This document shows positions 30,369-40,016 of a stretch of 64,000 nt of DNA, piece after piece (positions within the stretch are counted from its first letter, which is position 1; every line of letters starts with the position of its first letter). Source of the stretch: Clostridia bacterium (GTDB taxonomy: Bacteria; Bacillota; Clostridia; Christensenellales; Aristaeellaceae); contig JAGBBA010000075.1 of the NCBI GenBank assembly GCA_017938695.1, positions 1 through 64,000 of the forward strand, in the 5' to 3' direction. The notes under the pieces were generated by a model. It was not told the DNA's origin. It saw only the letters and a program-made list of their open reading frames with translations, and searched no databases. The translations under genes and the position numbers were made by a program.

Positions 30369-32732
30369 TTAACCTCTTCTTGCCGCCATCCGTTGACGCT
30401 GCTGCTTGCGACGCGCCACCGCCTTGCGGCGATCCACCGTGCGCTGCACCCGCTCCTGCTGATTGAGCTTTTGCCGCTTTGCAGGTGCGCGGGGCGTTTT
30501 CAGTGCCGCACTCTGCGTGGATTTCTTCACCGCAGGCTTGCTGGCCTTTGCCGACACCATGGCACTCGCCTTTGCATTGACAGGTGCGGTTTTCTTTTGC
30601 ACCGCCTTGACAACCGGCGCAGGGATCACATCAGCCTCCACCAAGGAGTCAGCCGCTGCTTTCGCTTTGGTCGCCACTTCGGCAGCAGGGCTTTCCACAG
30701 CCACCGCTTCCGTTACGGCTTCCCCGACAACCTCTTCAGCGACTGGTTCGCTTGCTTCGGTTGCTGCTTCCTCGGTAGGTTCTTCCTCGGCAGCTTCGTC
30801 GTGGGCCTCTTCCTCGGTAGCTTCGCCAACTGTTTCCTCAACGGCTTCTTCCGCAACTTCCTCGGCCACCGTTTCAGATGCTTCGGTCACAGCTTCGTCG
30901 GTTGTTTCTTCTTCCTCGGCAGCTTCGGCCACCGTTTCCTCAACGGCTTCTTCCGCCGCTTCCTCGGCAACAGCTACCACGGACTCGTCTTCATCTTCCT
31001 CCGCCGCAGCCACAGAAACCAGGCTGTGCTGCACCGAACGTTCCGCCACGGCCTCCGACACGGACATGTGCACATGGCCTTCGCGCAGGGCCGTGTGCAT
31101 GTCGAAGTGGGTGTGATCGATCATGGCTTCTTCAATGCCCATCTCCGCCACCGGAACCAGCTTGACAGCAGGCTCTTCCGCCATGCGTTCACGCCAGCAG
31201 GCAACAGCCTGCACGCCCAGCAGGATCAGGAAGGGAATCATATTGTAGTGATAACGGACCTGCGTTTCCAGCAGCATGTGCGCCAGTGCCGTGCCCAGGA
31301 AGAACAGCACGTTCACCATCAGCATGGGCGGAGGTGCAGTATGCTTTCTCCATGCCTCGATGGCTCCGATCAGCGCAAACAGCAGCACCGCCATATACAT
31401 CACGCGGCCAGCAGGCCGGATGGACTCCAGCATGCTTTTCAGCTCTGGTGTCAGCGTGCCTTGCATGTCCGTCCATTGCAGGTTCCAGTCGATGCCGAAA
31501 TCATCCGTCTGCCACAGGTCGCGGAACTTGTACACCAGCAGGTTCAGCACATCCTCCGGTGCCTGCGTCACGCGCTCAATGGCCTTTTGCATGCAGGCCT
31601 GATGCGCCAGGTTGGCGTCGCCGGTTTCATCGAACACATCGCCGAAGAACCGTGCGTCCTCGTCGTTCCAGCGGCCGCCGGAGGTGGTGTTGACACCTAC
31701 CATCAGGTTGTAGCCAGAGGCTGTCAACCCGCTGGCCGGTTCGATCATGATGGTATCCGTGATCGTTTTGCTGATCACATTCCCCACTAGCAGGTAAGGG
31801 ATCGCCACCAGCAGCACACACATCCAGCCCCGGGCCAGGATCCACCTGGAACCGGACTGGGGCACTTCGCCCTTGGGATCGCCGCCGATGAACATCTGCA
31901 CCACTGCCCATGCTGCCAGCAGCACAATGGCCATCGGGCGGATCGCGCCAGACAACGCCAGCACCACGCCCAGCAAAAGCAGCAACAGCGTTGCACGGGC
32001 AGGGCCTGTTTCATACAGGCTGCCGTGGCCGCGATCCATGACGTGCACCATGATATCCGCAGCCAGCAGAATCATCATGGTGAAGGATTGCTCGGTGGCT
32101 ACCATGTTGGAATACAGGATATGCGACGGCCACAGGCTCATCAGTGCCACTGCCAGCACTGCGCCGATCTTGCCAGCCAGCTTTTTGCCGATGTGCCCGG
32201 CAATCAGCACAGACAGCATGCTGCACACCAGGTTGGCATACAGGGCCGTTTCCACGCTGGGGCCAGCCAGCTTAAAGGCCGGCAGCAGGATCAGCATCGG
32301 GAAGCCGATGGTATGCGGATACATGGCAGCATAACGCCTGTCCAGTGCAGCCGCAGGGGTCAGCATGGTATCGTTATACAGCTCTGTTGCCATGCGGTAG
32401 TAGGTTTCGAAGTCGGAATCCGGCTCCACAGGGATGTTAGCGATCACCCACAGACGCAGCCACAATCCAGCCAGAAAAAACAATGCGCAGGCACCAACCG
32501 CCATGGCGGTTTTCAGGTTTTTGCCCAAGCTTCCGCCAGCCTTATGCCCCAGCCGCACCGCAAAGAACGATGCAATCGCAATGCACAAAAGGCTCAGCAG
32601 CCACTTGCCCTGGCCCAGATATTCGCGTTCCGATCCAACTGTAACATATTCAAGTGCCGCACTCAGGGCCAGACCAATGCACATGATAAACAGGCCCAGT
32701 ATGCAGAACTCAAATACATTTTTTCTTCTCAT
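30369..32732 (-). CDS. GT-C/ArnT-like membrane glycosyltransferase with long Glu/Ala-rich and basic tail
   Basis: 787 residues from ATG 32732. About eleven membrane segments lie in residues 1-480. The extracytoplasmic loop EPDSDFETYYRMA (acidic residues after the second or third segment) and SLWPSHILYSNMVATEQSF match dolichyl-phosphate-mannose/ArnT-type transferases. From about residue 574 the chain becomes Glu/Ala/Val/Thr repeats (EEAAEEAVEETVAEAAEEEE and variants) to about 690, then a Lys/Arg/Ala-rich tail ending MAARRG. The repeat is visible in the DNA too (30720-30990). It is the last gene of the operon and probably adds a sugar to the polymer. Confidence 0.75.
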   Translation of the reverse strand: MRRKNVFEFCILGLFIMCIGLALSAALEYVTVGSEREYLGQGKWLLSLLCIAIASFFAVRLGHKAGGSLGKNLKTAMAVGACALFFLAGLWLRLWVIANIPVEPDSDFETYYRMATELYNDTMLTPAAALDRRYAAMYPHTIGFPMLILLPAFKLAGPSVETALYANLVCSMLSVLIAGHIGKKLAGKIGAVLAVALMSLWPSHILYSNMVATEQSFTMMILLAADIMVHVMDRGHGSLYETGPARATLLLLLLGVVLALSGAIRPMAIVLLAAWAVVQMFIGGDPKGEVPQSGSRWILARGWMCVLLVAIPYLLVGNVISKTITDTIMIEPASGLTASGYNLMVGVNTTSGGRWNDEDARFFGDVFDETGDANLAHQACMQKAIERVTQAPEDVLNLLVYKFRDLWQTDDFGIDWNLQWTDMQGTLTPELKSMLESIRPAGRVMYMAVLLFALIGAIEAWRKHTAPPPMLMVNVLFFLGTALAHMLLETQVRYHYNMIPFLILLGVQAVACWRERMAEEPAVKLVPVAEMGIEEAMIDHTHFDMHTALREGHVHMSVSEAVAERSVQHSLVSVAAAEEDEDESVVAVAEEAAEEAVEETVAEAAEEEETTDEAVTEASETVAEEVAEEAVEETVGEATEEEAHDEAAEEEPTEEAATEASEPVAEEVVGEAVTEAVAVESPAAEVATKAKAAADSLVEADVIPAPVVKAVQKKTAPVNAKASAMVSAKASKPAVKKSTQSAALKTPRAPAKRQKLNQQERVQRTVDRRKAVARRKQQRQRMAARRG

Positions 32733-32739
32733 CAATACT

Positions 32740-35700
32740 TCACCCCTCTTGTAAGGAAGTGTTTCTTCGTTCGTCCCTGATGCGTTTGACCAGGCACCAG
32801 GCACCGCTGGTCACAGCAGAAAGCACAAGCAGATCGTGGCAGAGCATAAAGCCGTACAGCTGCTTGTTGTTATCAGCAAAACCATTACCCACCACAGAAA
32901 GCGGATACTGGAATACACCTATTATCATGACACACAAGAACAAGACCGTCAAGAGTTTTTTCTCTATCTGCATATTTTTCCGTGTCATGTACCAGATGCA
33001 CCAGATGATCACCGCACCGTACAGCACCACATACTGCCAGAAGTGGCGGCAGGCCGTGACAGGCCGCAAATTGCGCCAGATGTTGAAGCGGTACAGGTCC
33101 TCGTGCTCCTCATAGATTTCATCCGTATAGGCCATGAAGCCCGTGTGCAGATCCACCGACTCCCCTGCCGCACGATCCAGCATGTACAGGAAATCCAGCG
33201 GATGGCGCAGATAGTAGCCCACCATGGTGAAGGTATTCACCTGGTCGTAGAAAGCGGTTTGCGCTTCGTCAGACAAAGGCGCATACACATAATCCTCATC
33301 GGGATAATAGGCATGCTTGCCGATGTCCACCTTCATTTCAGGGGCGATTCCGAGTTCCTCCATGGCAGCATCCACATCTTCCGCGATCATCAACGCGCCG
33401 AAGAAAACGCTCTGCCACACGGTATGCCGTTCCGACACACCGGCGTTTTTCTGGTACACCGTTAGCGTGTCAAAGCTTATGCCGCCCAGCAGGAACACCG
33501 TCACCATCACAGCGGCAATCGTTCTGATGATTCCCCGCGGACGATGATACCAGGCCAGCACAGCAATCAGTACCAGACCAATGGGCAGGGCCAGGGCCAT
33601 CTGCGCCTTGGCGCAGGCCAGGAAACGTACACTGAAGGCCAGAAGCAGCATCCACAGCCAGCTCTTCCAACTGCCGCGCTTCATCATGATCAAATGAATC
33701 GCGCAGGCTATGGTCATCATCAGGCCGGTGGAGATTGAGCTCTCACCAAACAATGCATTGTACCAGGCTACATAGTTTTCGCCAAAAACCATGGCGATCA
33801 ACCCTGCCGCTACCAGGAGCGTTGCCTTGCCCAGCAGCGGATACAGGTCGTGGATGATCAGCAGCACGCTCAGCGTTGTGAAGAACAAAAGGATCAACGC
33901 AAGCACCACCGTGTTGAAGGGCTCTCCGGTGATGTGGCTCCACAGCCGCACCAGGGCAGTGGGATAGATCAGGCTGTAATTGGGATCAAGGGGCGACAGC
34001 TTTGTTGCATCAAAGGGGTCGCTGTAATCGTACTCCTCTACCACATACACACCAGCCTGCTCGGACTGCTTGGCTTCCATTTCAGCCGTCCACTTAATGT
34101 CAAGCTGATCCATCATGCGCCCATAGTCGCCGTTGTTGATGCCACCCACATGCACATCCGAAAGCAGCAGCCAGCAGCTCAGCGCAACGCAAGCCAGCGC
34201 GCTCACCGCCACCAGACCATTCTGGGACACATGCACACGATCCAGCCAAGCCAGGCCCGTGCTTCCCTCGCCTGCAGCAGCCAGCTGCGGCTTGCGCGCA
34301 GCCTTGGCATCGCTCAGCCACTCCAGCAAACGAGCAGCCAGGCAAAGGCCCGCGACCACGGCACTGATCAGGCTGAACCAGCCAAGGAAGAAGAACACGA
34401 CCTTGAATTTATCCACGTCAATGCCGCCGGTCAGCATCATGGAGAACGGGAAATAGCACACAAAACCCAGATGCAGGCAGCCCATGGCGACGGCCAGCAG
34501 GCTCATGCCCGAGCGTTTGGGCGTCACCAGCAAAAGCAGGAAGCTCGCTGCCGCAGCGGCCAGCATCCAGCCGGTCATGCGGTTAAAATCACCCTCCCGG
34601 GTCAAAAGACGCACCAGCGGCAGCAGCGACGGCCGCACATAGCGCGTCTGCCCGTCGGTGGTCATCAGTCGCTGATTAAAGGCATCGTAAAGGTGATTCC
34701 CCAGCTGCTCGATGCGCCGCATCACCACATCAGGGTTCTGGATGCAGAACATCAGTCGTTTGCCCAGGCTGATGCTGTCCAGCATGGCTGTTTCTGCCTT
34801 GCTGTGAGGATCGTGCACAAAGTTTTCCGACGGCTCGTAATAGGAGCGGCCCACATCCGCTGCGTAGCTTTCATCAAGGCCAAACTGTGCAAGGTCACCC
34901 GTCACATCGTCCGAGGCCAGCATGTAGCCCTGAAACACAGCCAGGTAATCGTTGGCATCCTCGTCTGCCTCGGGGCTGGCCACAAAACCGTCGTAAACGC
35001 CCTGCACACAGAACAGCATGGCAAACGCACAAACCGCTGCATGCAGTGCCAACGCCTTGCCCCTGGGGCAGCAGTGGAACATCGCCAGCGCGATACCAAC
35101 CAGCACAAAGGGAACCAGCACCACCATTTGCGTTTGGCTGCGGATCAATGCCGTGCCCGACAGGGCGACCCATACCGCCCACTGAGCACCGCAGCCCCTA
35201 TCCTTGCACAGTGCATGAACCAGGCAACCCAAATACAGCACAGCAAAGGCGATCACTGCACCGATATCATAAAGCGAGTTCAGATACCCCACCAGGGTGG
35301 AGTGCATCATCAGCAGCACCAGGCCACAGGCCGTCAACACGCCAGCCATGGGCAGTCTGCGGTACAGTCCGCTCACCGCCAGATAGGTACCCACGGCGAT
35401 GATCAGCATGTATGCACAAGCCAGTAGCTTCGTAGAAAACAGCAGTCCAAAGGGCTCCGTCACCAGGCGCACCAGCATCGCCGGATAAGCCATGGCAATC
35501 TGTCCCGGCTTCAGGATGGATGTATAATCCAGCCGCTGATAAGCAAAGGTTTCCATCACCACGCCCGTCTGAAAGGTCGTCCCCTCCGGACAGGTCAGGT
35601 GGAGCTGACGCATGACCGTATCATACGAGCCATCTGCCACCGCGCCAATGCCCGGCGCAGAGAAGATCATATACAGCAGCACTGCAACGATTGCAACTGC

Positions 35701-35742
35701 CGCCACCAAACCGATCTCTTTGCTCCGCTTGATGTCGCTCAT
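32740..35742 (-). CDS. Large polytopic membrane protein made of two related halves (GT-C-like)
   Basis: 1000 residues from ATG 35742, after GAGGAG, with more than 20 membrane segments. The first half has GSYDTVMRQLHL near residue 37 and the second half NNGDYGRMMDQLDI near 530. Each is followed by a segment ending in YPAMLVRL or YPTALVRLW, then by membrane segments and a YYLRHP/FCIQNPDV-type region late in the half. The protein is thus an internal duplication. The gene at 45960-47480 carries one copy (NDGSFDDVLKDTG...). A glycosyltransferase or polymer-modifying function is inferred from membrane topology and operon context; the family is not firmly recognised. Confidence 0.7.
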   Translation of the reverse strand: MSDIKRSKEIGLVAAVAIVAVLLYMIFSAPGIGAVADGSYDTVMRQLHLTCPEGTTFQTGVVMETFAYQRLDYTSILKPGQIAMAYPAMLVRLVTEPFGLLFSTKLLACAYMLIIAVGTYLAVSGLYRRLPMAGVLTACGLVLLMMHSTLVGYLNSLYDIGAVIAFAVLYLGCLVHALCKDRGCGAQWAVWVALSGTALIRSQTQMVVLVPFVLVGIALAMFHCCPRGKALALHAAVCAFAMLFCVQGVYDGFVASPEADEDANDYLAVFQGYMLASDDVTGDLAQFGLDESYAADVGRSYYEPSENFVHDPHSKAETAMLDSISLGKRLMFCIQNPDVVMRRIEQLGNHLYDAFNQRLMTTDGQTRYVRPSLLPLVRLLTREGDFNRMTGWMLAAAAASFLLLLVTPKRSGMSLLAVAMGCLHLGFVCYFPFSMMLTGGIDVDKFKVVFFFLGWFSLISAVVAGLCLAARLLEWLSDAKAARKPQLAAAGEGSTGLAWLDRVHVSQNGLVAVSALACVALSCWLLLSDVHVGGINNGDYGRMMDQLDIKWTAEMEAKQSEQAGVYVVEEYDYSDPFDATKLSPLDPNYSLIYPTALVRLWSHITGEPFNTVVLALILLFFTTLSVLLIIHDLYPLLGKATLLVAAGLIAMVFGENYVAWYNALFGESSISTGLMMTIACAIHLIMMKRGSWKSWLWMLLLAFSVRFLACAKAQMALALPIGLVLIAVLAWYHRPRGIIRTIAAVMVTVFLLGGISFDTLTVYQKNAGVSERHTVWQSVFFGALMIAEDVDAAMEELGIAPEMKVDIGKHAYYPDEDYVYAPLSDEAQTAFYDQVNTFTMVGYYLRHPLDFLYMLDRAAGESVDLHTGFMAYTDEIYEEHEDLYRFNIWRNLRPVTACRHFWQYVVLYGAVIIWCIWYMTRKNMQIEKKLLTVLFLCVMIIGVFQYPLSVVGNGFADNNKQLYGFMLCHDLLVLSAVTSGAWCLVKRIRDERRNTSLQEG

Positions 35743-35788
35743 GCGCTCAGCTCCTCATCTCTTTCTTGATAAATTGTCCGGCCGCATT

Positions 35789-38437
35789 TCAGAATCGGCT
35801 TACGCCTTCCTGAACCGTTGACAATTCAGCCGCTTGCTCGTCAGTCAATGCACCATCTGTCATGGTCAGTTCATCAACCTTAGCTGTGGAAAAACGGAAC
35901 TTTTCGCCTTCAGTCGTTTCCTGGCAGCCAATCAGCAGCGTACCTTCATAGCTGTCGCAACTGCTTTCCAGACTGGTTTCCAGACTACCATTTCGATAGA
36001 TTGCATACTGGTTTCCGCGCTTTGTAACCACCAAACGCACAGTGCGATCCATTTCACTCAATTGAATTTTGTAGGAAAGTGCATTGCCGACCAGGATGGT
36101 TATGCTGTCTTCTGCCTCCTGACGGATCATAAACCCACGGTAGTTGCCGACTTCCTCGCTAAAGCAAGACAGATATACACCACTATTTTTCCCATATTCA
36201 AAATTCAAAGTGACTGCCATGGTCCAGTCTTTTTGCGGTATATCATAAAGCTGCACGCCTGTGTCAATATACCGATCCTGTCCATTACCCAGGAATCTGC
36301 TTGCAAGCGCATAGTTGACCGAAGTGGCCACACGCACCTGAGGCATGGGTGCATCGGTAAAGTTCCATTTTTGGATCTCACTTTCGTCCATAACGCCGCT
36401 TTTCACAGCGAAGCTGTTCACGCAAGTACTGCTCTGACGGAAAATATTTCCGTCGCCATCGCGCTGGGCGCCAATCAGCAATGTTCCTGCATACGGAGCG
36501 CACGCAGAATCAATCTGCTGCACCAGTTTTCCATCAACATAGACCGCATACTGATTCAGCGTCTTTACGATCGCCAGATCCATCATCTGTCCAGGGACAC
36601 ATGGGAGTGTAATACCGTGATTATTGCCAACAATCACGTTCAAAAGCTGATCTTCAAGCTGACGCACCAGCAGTCCGCGGTATTCGCCCGGAACCTCGCT
36701 GAATGTTGAGAAGAACACTTTGTCACCATCGACAACGCTGGGGGTAATACGGCTAAGAATGGTGAACGACGCAGCACTTTCTTCGTAAAGCTTCAAACCC
36801 GTATCAATATATGCATTCTGCACAAAACTGCCGCTATCGCCAACAAACTGCTCAGGAAGAACGTAAATGTCTTTCACCTGGCCATCCATGCCTAAGGGGG
36901 CAGCCATCGCAGGGAGCTGCGCAGGTGTCCAACCAAGAATCCGGCTTTCCCCCTGCACATTTTGATACACTTTCAAGTCCATCACTGTCGTGCAGCTATG
37001 ACGGAATTTTTCACCGCCTGGTGCGAGCTCCTGACAGCCGATCAACAGCGTCCCAGCATAGGATTTGGGGCAAGGCAATTCATAATCCTTGACGATCATT
37101 TTGCCATTTGCATAAACGGTATATTTTTCCACATTTTTCACAATTGCAAGATTGATAACATCCGAGTCGATCATGATATCCACGTCTATGTTGTTACCAA
37201 GCTTCACCGCCAAACGATCATCTGTTTTGCGCCGAATCAGTAATCCGTAATTGCCCTCCCCTGGTGTTTCACAGAAGCAAGACATGTAAACTTCCTCACC
37301 AGGATGCTGTGTCATATCCAAACTGGTTAACAGCGTCCAACTGCCATAACGATTTTCATACAGCTTAACGCCAGTATCTATGTAACGCGATACTCCGTCA
37401 CCTGTAAACTGCTGATCCATCTTCCAGACGCTACTGTCATCAGCTGCATTGATAACACCATTAGCCCAAATATGATCTTCTTCCAACCTGCGATCAGGCA
37501 AATCATATTGAGCAAGCAGGTAATGACTCAATTTTCTGGTGAATTTCGGAATACCCGATGCATTCAAGTGGCCTACATCCCAGAAGTCCGTTTTGGGATC
37601 CACATCATAGGCATCCAGATCTGCTAAACAGTTCAAGTAAGCAACGCCCTTTTCTGCTGCAATCTCTCCCACCCGATTCAACCGACGAAACTCATCTTCA
37701 GTTGCTTCAAAGGGAGCAGCAATCAGCAACAGCGGAACATCTTTGGAACTACACAGATCAATCAGCTTTCTCAAATATTTTTCTGATTTTTCTGATAAAG
37801 GCAAAGAATCTTTGATCGAAGCGTAATCCTTCAGGCGAATCGGATACGGCGGCTGTTCCTGCGTCAGTGTAGAATTCGCATTGATCTGGACTAAATCAAG
37901 CTCCTGAGCAAACTCATCGAATGTGAAGTCATCCTTTGCCAACTCATCAAAACGCGTATGATAGGTCGGCATGCCCCAAATGGCTTCTGCTGCCTGTTGC
38001 CATGTTGGAAAAGAGGCAACTGCAGCCCCCAGCTTATCAAGGCTCATTTTCATTGCCTGCACGCTTTTCAACGCCGCACTGGAATCACTGTATTCATTTA
38101 AGACAGAGCACAGAAAGACATCGACCACAACGAGCTTTGGATTTTGATATTTCAAGCCTTCTTTTACGAAGTAATAACTATTCCAAATTGGCTGCATGCC
38201 ACTCCATAAATTATAGGCGGCAATACCATGCTCATCCCACATTTGGGTAGGATTCACATTCATACCCATATGGGATGATCCGACCATTAACACATCCACA
38301 GTATCTTTAGGCAATTCATAATACTTTTTCATCGTACCAATGCCATCGGTTGTTTTTGTATGCAAGATACCATCGATCCATGTATATGCCACCATAAACA
38401 CCAGCAAAAAAGCCAATATCCGCATTCCGCGTTTCAT
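35789..38437 (-). CDS. SGNH/AlgX-like acyl-transfer protein with three LamG-like repeats
   Basis: 882 residues from ATG 38437, after AAAGGAGGT. The N-terminal membrane anchor (ILAFLLVFMVAYTWI) is followed by an SGNH-hydrolase-like domain (DVLMVGSSHMGMNVNP with the nucleophile Ser; FWDVGHLNASGIPKF with the Asp-x-x-His site). From about residue 335 there are three repeats of about 180 residues, each with RYIDTGVKLYE or a variant, WT-L, V-MSCFCE, N-YGLLIRR and GTLLIGCQE, like concanavalin/laminin-G folds. It pairs with the MBOAT gene 26 bases downstream, as DltD/AlgX partners do. The repeats probably bind the polysaccharide. Confidence 0.8.
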   Translation of the reverse strand: MKRGMRILAFLLVFMVAYTWIDGILHTKTTDGIGTMKKYYELPKDTVDVLMVGSSHMGMNVNPTQMWDEHGIAAYNLWSGMQPIWNSYYFVKEGLKYQNPKLVVVDVFLCSVLNEYSDSSAALKSVQAMKMSLDKLGAAVASFPTWQQAAEAIWGMPTYHTRFDELAKDDFTFDEFAQELDLVQINANSTLTQEQPPYPIRLKDYASIKDSLPLSEKSEKYLRKLIDLCSSKDVPLLLIAAPFEATEDEFRRLNRVGEIAAEKGVAYLNCLADLDAYDVDPKTDFWDVGHLNASGIPKFTRKLSHYLLAQYDLPDRRLEEDHIWANGVINAADDSSVWKMDQQFTGDGVSRYIDTGVKLYENRYGSWTLLTSLDMTQHPGEEVYMSCFCETPGEGNYGLLIRRKTDDRLAVKLGNNIDVDIMIDSDVINLAIVKNVEKYTVYANGKMIVKDYELPCPKSYAGTLLIGCQELAPGGEKFRHSCTTVMDLKVYQNVQGESRILGWTPAQLPAMAAPLGMDGQVKDIYVLPEQFVGDSGSFVQNAYIDTGLKLYEESAASFTILSRITPSVVDGDKVFFSTFSEVPGEYRGLLVRQLEDQLLNVIVGNNHGITLPCVPGQMMDLAIVKTLNQYAVYVDGKLVQQIDSACAPYAGTLLIGAQRDGDGNIFRQSSTCVNSFAVKSGVMDESEIQKWNFTDAPMPQVRVATSVNYALASRFLGNGQDRYIDTGVQLYDIPQKDWTMAVTLNFEYGKNSGVYLSCFSEEVGNYRGFMIRQEAEDSITILVGNALSYKIQLSEMDRTVRLVVTKRGNQYAIYRNGSLETSLESSCDSYEGTLLIGCQETTEGEKFRFSTAKVDELTMTDGALTDEQAAELSTVQEGVSRF

Positions 38438-38463
38438 ACAGAGTTACCTCCTTTCCCCTATCA

Positions 38464-39969
38464 TCAGAACTGGAAGTAAATGAACGCCGCAGCGTCGAAG
38501 CCAGGGCCATAGATGCCAAACAGAAGCACTGCGCCCAACGCCAGCAAGTAAATCACCCAGCGGAACCACATTTCCTGTTTAGCCAGGCCCTGCCGAAGCC
38601 GCAGGCCACTTTCCTGAAGCAAACCTAACACCAGCAGCACTGCAATGCCCAGCAGAAGCACGACCCACTCCGTTTGATCGTAGCCCATGTTCAGCAGGCT
38701 GCCGTCCACCAGCACCCAGGGGTTGAAATGGAAGACGCTGCCCAGAATGTGCATCGCATCGCCAAGCGTGTTAGCCCGGAAGAACACCCATGCGATGTCG
38801 ATCAGCACAAAGGTGATCAAGCTTTGTAGCACGCGATGACTGAAGCTTTCCGTTTTCATGCCGATGCGCACCATCAGCCGGGTACGCCAGGGTTTGGTCA
38901 CGCGGCCGATCACCTGGTAGATGCCGTTCAAGCCACCCCAGATGATGTATGTCCAGTTGGCACCATGCCACAGGCCAGAGCAAAGGAACACGATCATCAG
39001 ATTGATGTACTGCCGCACTTTGCCCTTGCGGTTGCCGCCCAGAGGAATGTAGAGGTAATCGCGGAACCAGGTGGACAGCGAAATGTGCCACCTGCGCCAG
39101 AAATCACCCACAGAAGTAGCGAAATACGGCCTGCGGAAGTTGTCCATCAGGTCAAAGCCCATCACTTGAGCCGCACCGATAGCAATGTTGGAATAGCCAG
39201 CAAAGTCGCCGTAGATCTGCACAGCAAAGAGCAGCATGGCTATAACGACCTCGAAGCCGCTGTAATACGATGAGTAGTTGAACACCTGGTTTACCAGGAT
39301 AGCCGCACGGTCAGCCACCACGATCTTCTGGAAAAAGCCCCACACCATCAGCAAAAGACCATCTCGGATGTTATCCATTTTAAGTGGCTTTTCCTCGTCA
39401 AACTGCATCAGCAGATGGCTGGAACGCTCAATGGGGCCTGCCACCAGCTGCGGAAAGAAGCTGACGAAGGTCGCATATTTGAAAAAGTTTTTTTCCACGC
39501 GCACATCGCCGCGGTACACATCCGCCGTGTAAGACAGTGCCTGGAAAATATAGAACGAGATACCCACCGGCAGAAGAACATCGAAGGCTGGCTTGACAGC
39601 TTCTCGGCCAAAGAGGCCAAGAACCGCATTCAGATTTTCCACAGCAAAATCAAAATACTTGTAAAAGAACAGGATCGCCAGGTTGATCGTGAAGCTTGCC
39701 CCGACCCAGATCTTGGCCCAGGGCAGCGACTTGCGCCCCTCTTCCGCCAGCTGGGCAGCGCGTTTTTTCGCGCCGCCAATCAGCAGGCCGGAAACAAAGG
39801 TCACACCCGTGGAAAACAACAGCAGCAGCGCATAGGTGGGGTTCCAGCCCATGTAAAACACATAGCTGGTCACCAGCAGCCAGTACAATCGCAGCTTTCC
39901 GGGCATCAGGTAATAAGCCAACACAACGGTTGGAAAGAATAGCAAAAATTCAATTGAATTAAACAGCAT
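38464..39969 (-). CDS. MBOAT O-acyltransferase (AlgI/DltB-like)
   Basis: 501 residues from ATG 39969. It starts MLFNSIEFLLFFPTVVLAYY and contains FWRRWHISLSTWFRDYLYIP and SGLWHGANWTYIIWG, whose His (near residue 335) is the MBOAT active-site residue. It transfers an acyl group, usually acetate, across the membrane onto a polysaccharide. The SGNH protein that would complete the reaction outside is the next gene. Confidence 0.95.
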   Translation of the reverse strand: MLFNSIEFLLFFPTVVLAYYLMPGKLRLYWLLVTSYVFYMGWNPTYALLLLFSTGVTFVSGLLIGGAKKRAAQLAEEGRKSLPWAKIWVGASFTINLAILFFYKYFDFAVENLNAVLGLFGREAVKPAFDVLLPVGISFYIFQALSYTADVYRGDVRVEKNFFKYATFVSFFPQLVAGPIERSSHLLMQFDEEKPLKMDNIRDGLLLMVWGFFQKIVVADRAAILVNQVFNYSSYYSGFEVVIAMLLFAVQIYGDFAGYSNIAIGAAQVMGFDLMDNFRRPYFATSVGDFWRRWHISLSTWFRDYLYIPLGGNRKGKVRQYINLMIVFLCSGLWHGANWTYIIWGGLNGIYQVIGRVTKPWRTRLMVRIGMKTESFSHRVLQSLITFVLIDIAWVFFRANTLGDAMHILGSVFHFNPWVLVDGSLLNMGYDQTEWVVLLLGIAVLLVLGLLQESGLRLRQGLAKQEMWFRWVIYLLALGAVLLFGIYGPGFDAAAFIYFQF

Positions 39970-40016
39970 GTTTCTTCCCCATTTCTGCCGCTATGGGCTT
40001 ATGGTTCAACGGGAGG

